This document shows, piece by piece, positions 43,072 through 52,542 of a DNA stretch of 64,000 nucleotides. The stretch lies in NCBI GenBank assembly GCA_031277945.1, contig JAITLK010000003.1, positions 1-64,000 of the forward strand, given 5' to 3'. Source of the stretch: Microbacterium sp. Lineage in GTDB: Bacteria; Actinomycetota; Actinomycetes; Actinomycetales; Microbacteriaceae. The notes beneath the pieces are model-generated. The model was given only the letters and a program-made list of their open reading frames with translations, did no database searches and was not told where the DNA came from. Positions within the stretch are counted from its first letter, which is position 1, and each line of letters begins with the position of its first letter. Both the position numbers and the translations under genes were made by a program.

Positions 43072-43992
43072 TCAGCGGTGGACGACGTCGTCGTGCTCGG
43101 CGTGGCCGTCCGGTTCGAGCTGGAAGGTGGAGTGCTCCACGTCGAAGTGCTGCGACAGGCAGCCTTGCAGATCGGCGAGCATCCGCGCGCTCCCGCCGTC
43201 GCTCAGAACGTCGGGGTCTACGACGACGTGTGCAGTGAACACCGGCGCACCCCGCGTCAGCTGCCACACGTGCACATCGTGCACGGCACGCACGCCCGGG
43301 TAGCCCAGGATGTGCGTGCGGATATCCGGGATGTCGGTTCCCTTCGGTGCGGATTCGGCCAGAACGGAGATCACCTCGCGGAGCAGGGTGAACACGCGCG
43401 GCAGGATCATCGCGGCGATGAACAGCGAGGCGATGGCATCGGCGCGCACCCAGCCCGTGGTGAGGATCACGACGGCGGCGATGATCACTCCCACCGATCC
43501 GATCAAGTCGCCCATCACCTCCAGGTAGGCACCGCGGACGTTGATCGACTTCTTCTGCGCTGCCGACAGCAGCCACATCGAGACCGCGTTGGCCAGCGCA
43601 CCGGCCACCGCGATGACAAGCATCAGGCCGCCCTGCACCTCCGCCTCGCCGGGGTTGATCAGGCGCTGCACGCCCTCGACGCCCACGGTGATGGCCAGCA
43701 CGCCCAGGATCACGGCATTGATCAGCGCGCCCAGCACCTCGGCGCGCTGATAGCCGAAGGTGCGTCGATCATCCGCGGGCCGGGCGGCGACCGCGCTGGC
43801 GATCAGCGCGATCACCAGCGCCGACGCGTCCGTGAACATGTGCGCGGCGTCCGCGAGCAGGGCCAGCGAGCCCGAGAGGATCGCACCGATGACCTGTACG
43901 ACCATGACGGTCGACGTGATCGTCAGCGAGATCGCCAGCAGGCGGCGATTCGTCGCTCCTCGGATTCCGGCGGACGGCGCGTGATCGTGCAT
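43072..43992 (-). CDS. cation diffusion facilitator (zinc-type exporter)
   Basis: 306 residues. Six membrane segments; metal-site motif LLADAAHMFTDASALV in helix 2 and YLEVMGDLIGSVGV in helix 5 have the His/Asp set typical of zinc-selective CDF exporters. Cytoplasmic C-terminal domain (VHDVHVWQL) with a His/Asp-rich end (EPDGHAEHDDVVHR) likely binds metal. It exports Zn2+ or similar ions in exchange for protons. It converges with ligD 17 bp away. Confidence 0.9.
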   Translation of the reverse strand: MHDHAPSAGIRGATNRRLLAISLTITSTVMVVQVIGAILSGSLALLADAAHMFTDASALVIALIASAVAARPADDRRTFGYQRAEVLGALINAVILGVLAITVGVEGVQRLINPGEAEVQGGLMLVIAVAGALANAVSMWLLSAAQKKSINVRGAYLEVMGDLIGSVGVIIAAVVILTTGWVRADAIASLFIAAMILPRVFTLLREVISVLAESAPKGTDIPDIRTHILGYPGVRAVHDVHVWQLTRGAPVFTAHVVVDPDVLSDGGSARMLADLQGCLSQHFDVEHSTFQLEPDGHAEHDDVVHR

Positions 43993-44066
43993 GCCTCCAG
44001 GCTAGGCGGGCCGCACGGGTGCGCGGGGCCGTTTCGCCTAGTCGGGAATGAGGACGATTATCAGCG

Positions 44067-44672
44067 TCAGAGCGCGGCGAGCAGGGGCTGCAGCGACACG
44101 AAGGCGCGCGCCCGGTGCGACTGGGCGTTCTTCTCCGGGGAACTCAGCTCGGCCGCCGAGCGGGTGCCGGGCGTCCCATCCGCGTTGTCGGGGAGAAAGA
44201 CCGGGTCATAGCCGAAGCCGTTCTCACCGCTCTCCGCTGTCGCCAGCCGGCCGGGCCAGATGCCCTCGACCGTGTGCTCGTCCCCGCCCGGGGTAACGAG
44301 GGCGATCACGGAGGTGAAGAATGCGGCGCGGTGCTCAGCGGCGAGGTCGCTGAGCTGGTCGAGCAGGAGCCGCCGATTCGCGATGTCGTCCTTCTGGTGG
44401 CCTGCCCAGTACGCCGAGAACACACCGGGGGCGGCGCCGAGGACCGACACGGTCAGACCGGAGTCGTCGGCCAGGGCAGGCAGGCCGGTGTGCGCGGCCG
44501 CCGCGCGCGCCTTGATCAGCGCGTTCTGGGCGAACGTCGTGCCGTCCTCGACGGGCTCCGGCCCGTCATAGGCCACCACGGTGAGGTCAGGACGGACCGC
44601 CGCGACGATGGCCTGGAACTCGGCGACCTTGTGGGCGTTATGGGTGGCGAGGACGACGCGGTCGACGCTCAC
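44067..44672 (-). CDS. rdgB: XTP/dITP diphosphatase (RdgB/HAM1)
   Basis: 201 residues. [12 protein letters not shown] at the N-terminus, [10 protein letters not shown] with the metal-binding Asp, and [11 protein letters not shown] are HAM1 signatures. It hydrolyses dITP, XTP and ITP to their monophosphates and so keeps deaminated purines out of DNA. It overlaps rph by 4 nt; murI-rph-rdgB is a common order in actinobacteria. Confidence 0.95.
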   Translation of the reverse strand: MSVDRVVLATHNAHKVAEFQAIVAAVRPDLTVVAYDGPEPVEDGTTFAQNALIKARAAAAHTGLPALADDSGLTVSVLGAAPGVFSAYWAGHQKDDIANRRLLLDQLSDLAAEHRAAFFTSVIALVTPGGDEHTVEGIWPGRLATAESGENGFGYDPVFLPDNADGTPGTRSAAELSSPEKNAQSHRARAFVSLQPLLAAL

Positions 44673-45400
44673 GCCAGCACCGCCGTCTGGATGTCGCGCA
44701 GGTCGGCACAGCCGGCGACGCCGAGTTCGAGAAGAGCGTCGAGCTCTCGCTTGTCGAACGGCGCGCCCTCTGCCGTACCCTGCACCTCGACGAACAGACC
44801 GCGACCGGTGACCACGATGTTCATGTCCGTCTCGGCGCGGACGTCCTCGACGTAGGCCAGATCGAGCATCGGTGTGCCGTCGATGATGCCGACGGAGACG
44901 GCCGAGACCGAGTCGATCAGCGGCTGCGCCTTCTGACCGATGAACTTCTTCTCACGCCCCCACTCGATGGCGTCCGCGAGCGCGACGTATGCGCCCGTGA
45001 TGGCCGCCGTCCGGGTGCCGCCGTCGGCCTGGAGCACGTCGCAGTCGATGACGAGGGTGTTCTCCCCCAGCGCCTTGGTGTCGACAACGGCGCGCAGGGC
45101 GCGACCGATGAGACGCGAGATCTCATGCGTGCGTCCGCCGACACGGCCCTTCACGCTCTCGCGGTCGTTACGGCTGTTCGTGGCGCGCGGCAGCATCGCG
45201 TACTCGGCGGTGACCCATCCCTTGCCCTTGCCGGTGAGCCAGCGGGGAACCCCGTTCGTGAACGATGCCGTGCACAGCACGCGCGTGCCACCGAAGCTCA
45301 CCAGCGCCGATCCCTCGGCGTGGGCGCTCCAGCCGCGCTCGATGGTGACGGGGCGGAGCTGGTCGGTGGCGCGGCCGTCGGCGCGAACGATCTCGGTCAT
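44669..45400 (-). CDS. rph: ribonuclease PH
   Basis: 243 residues. Signature blocks: [14 protein letters not shown], the arginine-rich [20 protein letters not shown] region, and [20 protein letters not shown]. RNase PH trims tRNA 3' ends by phosphorolysis. It sits between murI (53 bp upstream) and rdgB (4 nt overlap). Confidence 0.95.
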   Translation of the reverse strand: MTEIVRADGRATDQLRPVTIERGWSAHAEGSALVSFGGTRVLCTASFTNGVPRWLTGKGKGWVTAEYAMLPRATNSRNDRESVKGRVGGRTHEISRLIGRALRAVVDTKALGENTLVIDCDVLQADGGTRTAAITGAYVALADAIEWGREKKFIGQKAQPLIDSVSAVSVGIIDGTPMLDLAYVEDVRAETDMNIVVTGRGLFVEVQGTAEGAPFDKRELDALLELGVAGCADLRDIQTAVLA

Positions 45401-45453
45401 GGGTCTGCGTCCTCTCGAAGGGGTGGATGCCGCTCAGCCGCCGGGCGAGTGAG

Positions 45454-46278
45454 TCAGCTGTTCTGGGGAAGGCGGATGGCGGCGGTGTTCACGAGCTGGA
45501 CCCGATTGACCTCGGTTCCCATGAGGCGTCGTGCCAGCGCGACGAACTCGGCTTCGCTGGTGCCCGTCGCCTCGTAGGTGCGCGTCGGTTCGGAACCCGG
45601 AGAGGCGAGCTCCCCGCGCGTGACGAGTGTGCGGTAGACATCGTTCGCGGTCTCCACGTCGCTGGAGACCAGAGAGACCTCCGGGCCCATCACGTAGCTG
45701 ATGGCGCCCTTGAGGAACGGGTAGTGAGTGCAGCCGAGCACCAGGGTGTCGATGCCGGCGTCACGCAGCGGAGCCAGATACTCCTCCGCCACGCGAAGCA
45801 GCTCGGCCGAGCTTGTGATGCCGGCCTCCACGAACTCGACGAAACGCGGGCACGCCTGGGCGAAGACCGTGAGGCGGGAATCGATACCGAGCATGTCCTG
45901 GTAGACGCCGGATGACACGGTTCCCGCTGTTCCGATGACGCCGACGCGACCGTTGCGGGTGGTGGCGATGGCCGTGCGCACCGCGGGGTTGATGACCTCG
46001 ATGACCGGCACGTCGTATCGTTCACGAGCATCGCGCAGCACCGCCGCCGATGCGGTGTTGCAGGCGATCACAAGCATCTTCACGCCCTGATCGACCAGTG
46101 TGTCCAGCACCTCGAGGGAGAAACGACGGACCTCTGCGATCGGGCGCGGACCATACGGCGTGCGCGCCGTGTCACCGATGTACACGAACGATTCATTCGG
46201 CAGCTGGTCCCCGATCGCACGAGCAACCGTGAGCCCGCCCACGCCGGAGTCGAAGATCCCGATCGGTGCGTCAGACAT
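45454..46278 (-). CDS. murI: glutamate racemase
   Basis: 274 residues. [14 protein letters not shown] at the start, the first catalytic Cys in [12 protein letters not shown] and the second in [12 protein letters not shown]. It makes D-glutamate for peptidoglycan. First gene of murI-rph-rdgB and divergent from pncB. Confidence 0.95.
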   Translation of the reverse strand: MSDAPIGIFDSGVGGLTVARAIGDQLPNESFVYIGDTARTPYGPRPIAEVRRFSLEVLDTLVDQGVKMLVIACNTASAAVLRDARERYDVPVIEVINPAVRTAIATTRNGRVGVIGTAGTVSSGVYQDMLGIDSRLTVFAQACPRFVEFVEAGITSSAELLRVAEEYLAPLRDAGIDTLVLGCTHYPFLKGAISYVMGPEVSLVSSDVETANDVYRTLVTRGELASPGSEPTRTYEATGTSEAEFVALARRLMGTEVNRVQLVNTAAIRLPQNS

Positions 46279-46392
46279 GATGCGTCCAGCCTACGCCGCC
46301 GCGTGCGTCGCCCGCGTCCGGTGCGCGGCTCGTCGCCGGTGCCCGGGGGGCGCGGCGCGGCGGGCACGGAGCGCGCGAGTAGGATTCCGAGC

Positions 46393-47718
46393 ATGACCGG
46401 CTCCTCCGCGCTGCTGACCGACCGATATGAACTCACGATGCTGGATGCGGCACTGCGTGATGGCACCGCCCACCGCAACTGCGTGTTCGAGCTGTTCTCT
46501 CGCCGTTTGAGCGGCGGGCGACGATTCGGCGTGGTGGCCGGCACGGGTCGGCTGCTCTCACTGCTGCGCGATTTCCGGTTCGGCGACGACGAACTGCGCT
46601 ACCTCACCGACAACCAGGTGGTCAGCGCCGAGACGCTGCGCTTCCTGGCCGGCTACCGCTTCAGCGGATCGATCACCGGCTACCGCGAGGGCGAGCTCTA
46701 CTTCCCCGGCTCGCCCATCCTCACCGTCGAGGGCACGTTCGCCGAGGCCGTGATCCTGGAGACCCTTGCCCTCAGCGTCCTCAACCACGACTCGGCGGTC
46801 GCCACGGCCGCGGCCCGCATGTCGGTCGCAGCAGGAGATCGTCCCCTTGCCGAGATGGGGGCGCGCCGCGCCGCGGAGGAATCCGCCGTGGCCGCCTCTC
46901 GCGCCGCATACATCGCAGGCTTCGGCGCCACCAGCAACCTGGAGGCGGGACGCCGCTGGGGAATTCCCACCATGGGAACTGCCGCCCACGCCTGGACGCT
47001 CCTGCACGACACCGAGGAGCAGGCCTTCCGCTCGCAGATCGAGGCCTCCGGCGTCGGCACCACACTCCTGGTGGACACCTACGACATCACCGCGGGCGTC
47101 GATCTCGCGATCCGCGTGGCCGGAACCGGGCTCGGAGGTGTGCGCATCGATTCCGGCGATCTCCCGATCGTGGCCGCTGAGGTCCGCGCGCAGCTGGACG
47201 CCCTCGGCGCGGTGGACACTCGGATCACGGTGACGAGCGATCTCGATGAGTACGCCATCGCCGCCCTCGCGGTATCGCCCGTCGACGCCTACGGCGTCGG
47301 CACCTCGGTGGTCACGGGCTCCGGCTACCCCACGGCGAGCATGGTCTACAAGCTGGTGGCCCGCCAGGGCGATGACGGTGGCTGGGTCGCCGTGGCGAAG
47401 AAGAGCGCCGACAAGGCCTCCACGGGGGGCCGTAAGGCTGCATTCCGCCGCCTGGAGCGTGGCAAGGCCACCACCGAGCTCGTGGTGGTTTCCGACGGGT
47501 TCGAGCGGGTGGAGACGGCGAGCGAGCACCCCGACGCCCGAGCCCTGCAGGTGCGTCTGGTCGACCATGGCGACATCGATGCGGCTTTCGAAGGCCCGGC
47601 GGGGACAGCCGCGGCACGGGATCACCACGCGATGGTTCGCGAAGAGCTGCCCGTGCGCGGACTCGCCCTCAGCAAGTCGGATCCGATCATCCCGACCGTG
47701 TTCGAGGACGCCGAGTAA
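46393..47718 (+). CDS. pncB: nicotinate phosphoribosyltransferase
   Basis: 441 residues from ATG at 46393. Typical start LLTDRYELTMLDAAL, later GTAAHAWTLLHDTEEQAF and GGVRIDSGDLP, which belong to the phosphoribosyl-binding barrel. It converts nicotinate and PRPP to nicotinate mononucleotide in NAD salvage. Single gene closed by a 17 bp palindromic terminator. Confidence 0.93.
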   Translation: MTGSSALLTDRYELTMLDAALRDGTAHRNCVFELFSRRLSGGRRFGVVAGTGRLLSLLRDFRFGDDELRYLTDNQVVSAETLRFLAGYRFSGSITGYREGELYFPGSPILTVEGTFAEAVILETLALSVLNHDSAVATAAARMSVAAGDRPLAEMGARRAAEESAVAASRAAYIAGFGATSNLEAGRRWGIPTMGTAAHAWTLLHDTEEQAFRSQIEASGVGTTLLVDTYDITAGVDLAIRVAGTGLGGVRIDSGDLPIVAAEVRAQLDALGAVDTRITVTSDLDEYAIAALAVSPVDAYGVGTSVVTGSGYPTASMVYKLVARQGDDGGWVAVAKKSADKASTGGRKAAFRRLERGKATTELVVVSDGFERVETASEHPDARALQVRLVDHGDIDAAFEGPAGTAAARDHHAMVREELPVRGLALSKSDPIIPTVFEDAE

Positions 47719-47731
47719 TCCTGGACCTACG

Positions 47732-47765
47732 ACGAACGGCCCGCCGGATCCGGCGGGCCGTTCGT
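47732..47765. terminator. bidirectional terminator after pncB
   Basis: Perfect palindrome of 17 bp per arm (47732-47748 with 47749-47765), between convergent pncB and the DUF3039 gene. Confidence 0.9.
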
Positions 47766-47770
47766 GCGAG

Positions 47771-48037
47771 TCACTTCATGAGCGACTCGTACACCTTCTT
47801 GCAGTCGGGGCACACCGGGAACTTCTCCGGGTCCCGGCTCGGAACCCACTTCTTGCCGCACAGCGCGCGGATCGGCTTGCCCGTCAGCGCGGACTCGAGG
47901 ATCTTCTCCTTCTTCGCGTAGTGCGAGAAGCGCTCATGATCGCCCGGCTCGATGTGCTCCTCGCGCAGGAGCTCTTCGAGCTCGCGGTCGAGGGTGGCGA
48001 TGCCGCCCTGGTCGGGGTGATCCAGCGGAGTGCTCAT
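47771..48037 (-). CDS. DUF3039 domain-containing protein
   Basis: 88 residues. A helical acidic N-terminus, then HERFSHYAKKEKILESALTG and a zinc-site-like pair (ALCGKKW and CPDCKKVYE). DUF3039 is a small, conserved actinobacterial protein of unknown function. Family call by the conserved core and length. Confidence 0.85.
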   Translation of the reverse strand: MSTPLDHPDQGGIATLDRELEELLREEHIEPGDHERFSHYAKKEKILESALTGKPIRALCGKKWVPSRDPEKFPVCPDCKKVYESLMK

Positions 48038-48094
48038 GGCCCCATCGTACCGTCCGTCTCGCGGGGCGGGACGGACGACGGTGAATCATCGCGC

Positions 48095-49657
48095 TCAGAT
48101 GGCCTCGGCGAACTCCATGATGCGCGAGCCCTGCCGTTCGAACAGGAGTGCGCCGAGGGCGACTCCCACGGCGAGCACTCCGACTCCCATTCCCAGGCCG
48201 ATCCACAGCGTGTCGAGGGCGGCCGGCAGGTCCGCATCGACCGCACGAAGCCCAGAGACGAGGGCGGGACTGCTGAGCAGGATCGCGCCGATCAGCACCA
48301 GGGCCTGAGCGCCGATTCCGGAGCCCGCTCGCTGCGGCTGCTGGAACGGGCTGTCGCCCGGGCGGGTGACCGGGTAGGGCGACACGACAGAGGAGATCGA
48401 TGAAAGACCGAGGCCGGTGAGGAAAAGACAGAGAGCCACGCCCACCAGCGCGGGAAGCATCGACCACCGACCGTAGAGGGCGATCGACACCGTGACCGCG
48501 ACCGCCAGGAGCGGCACGGCGATGAGCACGATGGGCACCAGGCGTCCGATTCGATCGGCGAGGCCGCGAACGCCGCTCACGATGTGCAGCCAGATGGCCG
48601 TCGAGTCGTAGGCGATGTCGTTGTGAGGCATCCAGCCGAGGAACAGCGCCATGATGGGCACCGGCACGAGCGCGACGACCTGTGGCGGCACGCCGGCGAC
48701 GAGCAGCGGCAGCGCCGCGATGACGGACGCGATCGGCACGACCGCCACGTTCACGATGTACCGCCGATCCCGCGTCCAGTACACGAGCGATCGGGCTGCG
48801 ACCGCCCCGATCGCATTCCCGGGCAGGACGCTGAACCAGCCGAGCCCCCGCTCGCGACCGGTCTGCGGACGCTCCGTGGTGGTGAGGGCGTGTCGCACGA
48901 CGAGGAACCAGGCACCCACCAGCACGACGAGCGTGCCTGCGGTGATGACGATGCTCGCGGTCAGCGCGCTGTCCCCGCGCAGGACATGGCCTGCGATACC
49001 CCAGGGCGCGCCGAAGGGCGTGTTCGCGAGGATCTCGGTGAGTGTGACCAGCTGGCTCGGCACCACACCGCGCCACTGGAGGGAGGCGAGGAACACGGCC
49101 ACCGGAACGATGACGATGACCAGTGCCAGCACGAGCAGGCCCGTCATCTCGCGACTGCGCCGGTCACGCCCGAAACGTGCCGCCACCGCCATGCTGAGCC
49201 GCGACACCACCAGGCAGATGAGGAACGCGAGCAGGAGTGTGAGGATCGCGATGCCCGCGGGAACACCCTGGCTCGTCCACATGATCATGAGCGAGACCGC
49301 GACGGCGAGAAGCGCGAGCGAGGGCAGTGAGACGAGCATGCCCAGCAGGAGCGCCCCCGCGAGCGGGAGCGGCGACATTCCGAAGACCGCGAAACGTCGA
49401 GGAGCGAGCTGGTCTTCGACCCCGGCCACGGCCGGGCCGACCGCCGCACCGAAAGCGAGGGCGGATCCGGCCAGCACGGACACGACGTGCGCCACGGCAC
49501 CGCTGTCGGCCCGCAGGGACAGGATGGCCGTGCAGACGGCCGCGGTCGCGGCGATCAGCAGAAGGGCGCCGATGATGTTGCGGGTGCTCTGTGCCCGGTC
49601 CCCGCGGACCGCGCCGAACAGCAGCGCGAGCCTCAGTCGGAGAACGTGTGCAACCAC
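48095..49657 (-). CDS. ABC transporter permease (multi-spanning)
   Basis: 520 residues from GTG at 49657, 24 nt inside the ATPase gene in another frame. About twelve hydrophobic segments run through the whole protein, with no large soluble domain. It is the membrane partner of the ATPase encoded directly upstream. The type resembles large ABC-2-like permeases of actinobacteria. Substrate unknown. The start is set by the first hydrophobic stretch and the overlap with the ATPase gene. Confidence 0.8.
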   Translation of the reverse strand: MVAHVLRLRLALLFGAVRGDRAQSTRNIIGALLLIAATAAVCTAILSLRADSGAVAHVVSVLAGSALAFGAAVGPAVAGVEDQLAPRRFAVFGMSPLPLAGALLLGMLVSLPSLALLAVAVSLMIMWTSQGVPAGIAILTLLLAFLICLVVSRLSMAVAARFGRDRRSREMTGLLVLALVIVIVPVAVFLASLQWRGVVPSQLVTLTEILANTPFGAPWGIAGHVLRGDSALTASIVITAGTLVVLVGAWFLVVRHALTTTERPQTGRERGLGWFSVLPGNAIGAVAARSLVYWTRDRRYIVNVAVVPIASVIAALPLLVAGVPPQVVALVPVPIMALFLGWMPHNDIAYDSTAIWLHIVSGVRGLADRIGRLVPIVLIAVPLLAVAVTVSIALYGRWSMLPALVGVALCLFLTGLGLSSISSVVSPYPVTRPGDSPFQQPQRAGSGIGAQALVLIGAILLSSPALVSGLRAVDADLPAALDTLWIGLGMGVGVLAVGVALGALLFERQGSRIMEFAEAI

Positions 49658-51603
49658 TCCAGCCCCTCCACCTCGGTGAGTCCGCCGGACAGCTCCACGA
49701 ACCGCTGCTCCAGGGTGAGATCGCCCCGGACCTCTTCGACGGTGCCTTCTGCGAGCACTTGGCCCGACACGACCACCGCGACGCGCGAGCACACCCGCTC
49801 CACCAGCTCCATCGTGTGGCTGGACAAGATGACCGTGCCGCCGCCCGCGACATACTGCGACAGGATCTCGAGGATCACCGCGGCAGAGACGGGATCCACG
49901 GCCTCGAACGGTTCATCGAGCACGAGGAGACGGGGACTGTGGATCATGGCACCCGCGAGCATGACCTTCTTGGTCATACCGGCCGAGTAGTCGGACACGG
50001 CGCGTCCGAGCGCATCCGTCAGGTCGAAGGCCCGCGCGAGGTCGGCGGTCCGCTTGTCGACCACTCCGGGTTTGAGTCCCCGAAGCAGTCCGTAATAGTG
50101 CAGCAGCTGACGCCCCGTGAGGCGGTCGAAGGTGCGGAAACGGTCCGGAAGCACACCGATGAGCTTCTTCGCCGCTCGTGAGCGCTGACGCGCGTCGATG
50201 CCGGCCACCGTGATGGTGCCGCGGTCGGGACGCAGCAGGCCAGAGATCATCGACAGTGTCGTGGTCTTGCCCGCACCGTTGGGACCCACGATGCCGTAGA
50301 AGCTGCCGGTCGGCACGGTCAGGTCGATCTCGTCCACGGCGTGGGTGCCGCCGAAGTCCTTCACCAGCCCGCGAGCCACAAGAACCGCATTGGCCGGGTC
50401 CACCGGCTCGGCCGATTCAGTGACGGCGACGGGCCGATGACGCGGTGATGCCCCGACGAGCGGTGCGAGCAGGTGCGCCTCCGCATGCCCTGCCGCTACG
50501 GACCCGTCCGGCACCGTGCGCTCTGTCGTGTCGGCGGGGCGCGGCTGGTCAGCATCGTCCTCGGGAGCGCCGTCATCGGCGTCGGGATCCAGCCCCAGGA
50601 GATCATTCAGCTCTGCGTCGTCGTCCTCCGCCGTATCGGGAACGTCCGTGTGCAACTCGTTGTGCTCGGCGTCACCGTGCGCCACCGCAGGCTCCGTCAG
50701 CGCATCGGCGAGCGAGCCCGCGCCTGTGCCCGGTGCGGCATCAGCAGCCGCCTCGCCCGTCGCGACATCATCCTCTGACGCTTCGCCGGAACCGGCGTCC
50801 GGAGCCGGCTCTTCTGACGACGACATCGGGGCACTTCCCGGCGAAGCCGACGCGGTGGGATCACCGTCCGGCGACCGCTCATCGGAGGCCGATTCAGCCG
50901 TCTCGGTCCCGGCAGCACCGTCAGCGGTCTCGGCCGCCTCATTCGTCACGTCAGTGGTCCCCCTGTCCGAACCGACGCCCGTGATGACGGCGTCTTCGGA
51001 CGATGCTACGGAATCCGCGGGCTCCGGGCCACCAGCGCCGACCGGCTCCCCTGCCGGGGAGGCCGCCGCGGCCGACCGGGACGACGTCTTCTTCGCGGGC
51101 GGGCGCGTCGTCGTCCGTGTCGTCGATGACGCACGGGCCTTCGATGCGGCGGGGGTGGTCTTGCGCGCGGGGCGTCGCGGCACGGTGTTCGTGTCGTCGT
51201 CGTCCGGTACGTCCTCCCCTGCGTTCGCGCGGGCCGCTGCTTCCGTCTTCGCCCGTGCGGCTGTGGAGCTGGTGCGCTTCGCCGGCGCAGACTTCGCCGC
51301 GGGCCGTGCCGCCTCGGCCTTGGGCGTCCGCTTTCCCGCAGGCGCCTTGCGTGGGGCCGGCTTCACCTCCCCGCCGTCACCGTCGGACGCCGGGGCTGTC
51401 GCCGTCTTGCGTGCTCGCGAGGACGCGGTCGTGCCGGCCTTCGTCGCGCCGCCCGAGCGCGGGCTCGCCTTTTTCGCCGCCGGTCGCTTCGCGCCTGTTC
51501 CGCTCGTCCGTGCAGCGGGGGCTTCGCCCGGTTCCGCCGAGGAATTCGCCGGAGCGCCCTGCTGGTCATTGACATCGTCAGGAGAATCGGGCGCCGTGCT
51601 CAT
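49633..51603 (-). CDS. ABC transporter ATPase with a ~400-residue disordered N-terminal extension
   Basis: 656 residues. The ATPase domain starts near residue 407: Walker A GPNGAGKT (440-447), signature YSAGMTKK instead of LSGGQ, Walker B LLVLDEPFEA, switch His596 in LSSH. Residues 1-200 are basic and Ala/Pro/Lys/Thr-rich (AKRPAAKKASPRSGG; histone H1-like), and residues 200-395 are strongly acidic with many Asp, Glu, Ser and Ala. The extension has no predicted fold. Common ABC ATPases have about 250-310 residues. The first part could bind nucleic acid or an acidic polymer. It pairs with the overlapping permease gene. Confidence 0.85.
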   Translation of the reverse strand: MSTAPDSPDDVNDQQGAPANSSAEPGEAPAARTSGTGAKRPAAKKASPRSGGATKAGTTASSRARKTATAPASDGDGGEVKPAPRKAPAGKRTPKAEAARPAAKSAPAKRTSSTAARAKTEAAARANAGEDVPDDDDTNTVPRRPARKTTPAASKARASSTTRTTTRPPAKKTSSRSAAAASPAGEPVGAGGPEPADSVASSEDAVITGVGSDRGTTDVTNEAAETADGAAGTETAESASDERSPDGDPTASASPGSAPMSSSEEPAPDAGSGEASEDDVATGEAAADAAPGTGAGSLADALTEPAVAHGDAEHNELHTDVPDTAEDDDAELNDLLGLDPDADDGAPEDDADQPRPADTTERTVPDGSVAAGHAEAHLLAPLVGASPRHRPVAVTESAEPVDPANAVLVARGLVKDFGGTHAVDEIDLTVPTGSFYGIVGPNGAGKTTTLSMISGLLRPDRGTITVAGIDARQRSRAAKKLIGVLPDRFRTFDRLTGRQLLHYYGLLRGLKPGVVDKRTADLARAFDLTDALGRAVSDYSAGMTKKVMLAGAMIHSPRLLVLDEPFEAVDPVSAAVILEILSQYVAGGGTVILSSHTMELVERVCSRVAVVVSGQVLAEGTVEEVRGDLTLEQRFVELSGGLTEVEGLEWLHTFSD

Positions 51604-51651
51604 CCTCTCAACGTATCAACCGGATCCTGACCGTTTCCGAGCTCGGCGGCG

Positions 51652-51691
51652 TTGTGCGGAATTGGGGTCGCACTTGTACGGAATTGGGGTC
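51652..51691. repeat. 18 bp direct repeat with 22 bp period
   Basis: TTGTGCGGAATTGGGGTC at 51652-51669 recurs as TTGTACGGAATTGGGGTC at 51674-51691 with one change. It lies in the 244 bp gap between two divergent genes. The two-turn spacing fits a pair of protein-binding sites (operator), or the repeated transposase sites at the end of an insertion sequence. Confidence 0.7.
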
Positions 51692-51847
51692 AAACACATC
51701 CCGCCGGCCCGCGCATCACCGCTGCGACTGCGAGACAGGGCGGGTTCACAGCCATGTCGCGCGGAATCTTAGTACCATGGTCCAGACACGAGGGTGTGTC
51801 CTGCCGGTGAACCGGCGGTGAACACCGTATCGAGGAGCGATAAGAGC

Positions 51848-52540
51848 GTGAAGATTCAGACTGTCATTCTGGCTGCCGGCATGGGTTCGCGTCTCGGTCG
51901 TTCGCTGCCGAAGCCGCTGACCGAGCTGTCCGACGGCCGCAGCATCATGCAGCAGCAGCACGACAACATCCGCGCAGCGTTCGGTTCTGCCGCGCGCATC
52001 ACGACCGTGGTCGGCTACCGTGCCGAGACCATCGTCGAGGCGTTCCCACAGGCCGATTACGTGCACAACGACCGTTACGACCAGACCAACACCTCCAAGA
52101 GCCTGCTGCGGGCCCTGCAGGCGACCGGCAAGTCGGGCGTGCTGTGGATGAACGGCGACGTCGTCTTCGACCCGCGTGTGCTGGGTCGCGCCATCGCCCT
52201 CATCGAGCGGGAGCAGTCCTTCGTCACGGTGAACACCTCGAAGGTCAGTGACGAAGAGGTCAAGTACACGCTGTCGTCCGACGGCGCTGTGGCAGAGCTC
52301 TCGAAGACCGTCCGTGGTGGCGTGGGTGAGGCCGTCGGCATCAACTACATCTCGGCAGCGGACAAGAAGGCGTTCATCCGCCAGCTCACACGCGTAGACG
52401 ACCAGGACTACTTCGAGCGCGGCCTGGAACTCGCCATCGCCGAGGATGGCATCCGCATCGAGGCCATGGACATCTCCGACCTCTACGCCGTGGAGATCGA
52501 CTTCGCCGAGGACCTCGAGCGGGCAAACCTCTTCGTCTGA
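51848..52540 (+). CDS. nucleotidyltransferase, LicC-like sugar/choline-phosphate type
   Basis: 230 residues from GTG at 51848. The nucleotide-binding start VILAAGMGSRLGRSLPKPLT with the GxG and Lys, then VLWMNGDVVFD with the metal-binding Asp, define a nucleotidyltransferase. NTSKSLLRAL and VVGYRAE are as in LicC-type cytidylyltransferases. It likely makes a CDP- or NDP-activated building block for the wall polymer made by the following genes. It is followed by the next gene after 2 nt. Confidence 0.8.
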   Translation: MKIQTVILAAGMGSRLGRSLPKPLTELSDGRSIMQQQHDNIRAAFGSAARITTVVGYRAETIVEAFPQADYVHNDRYDQTNTSKSLLRALQATGKSGVLWMNGDVVFDPRVLGRAIALIEREQSFVTVNTSKVSDEEVKYTLSSDGAVAELSKTVRGGVGEAVGINYISAADKKAFIRQLTRVDDQDYFERGLELAIAEDGIRIEAMDISDLYAVEIDFAEDLERANLFV

Positions 52541-52542
52541 CA

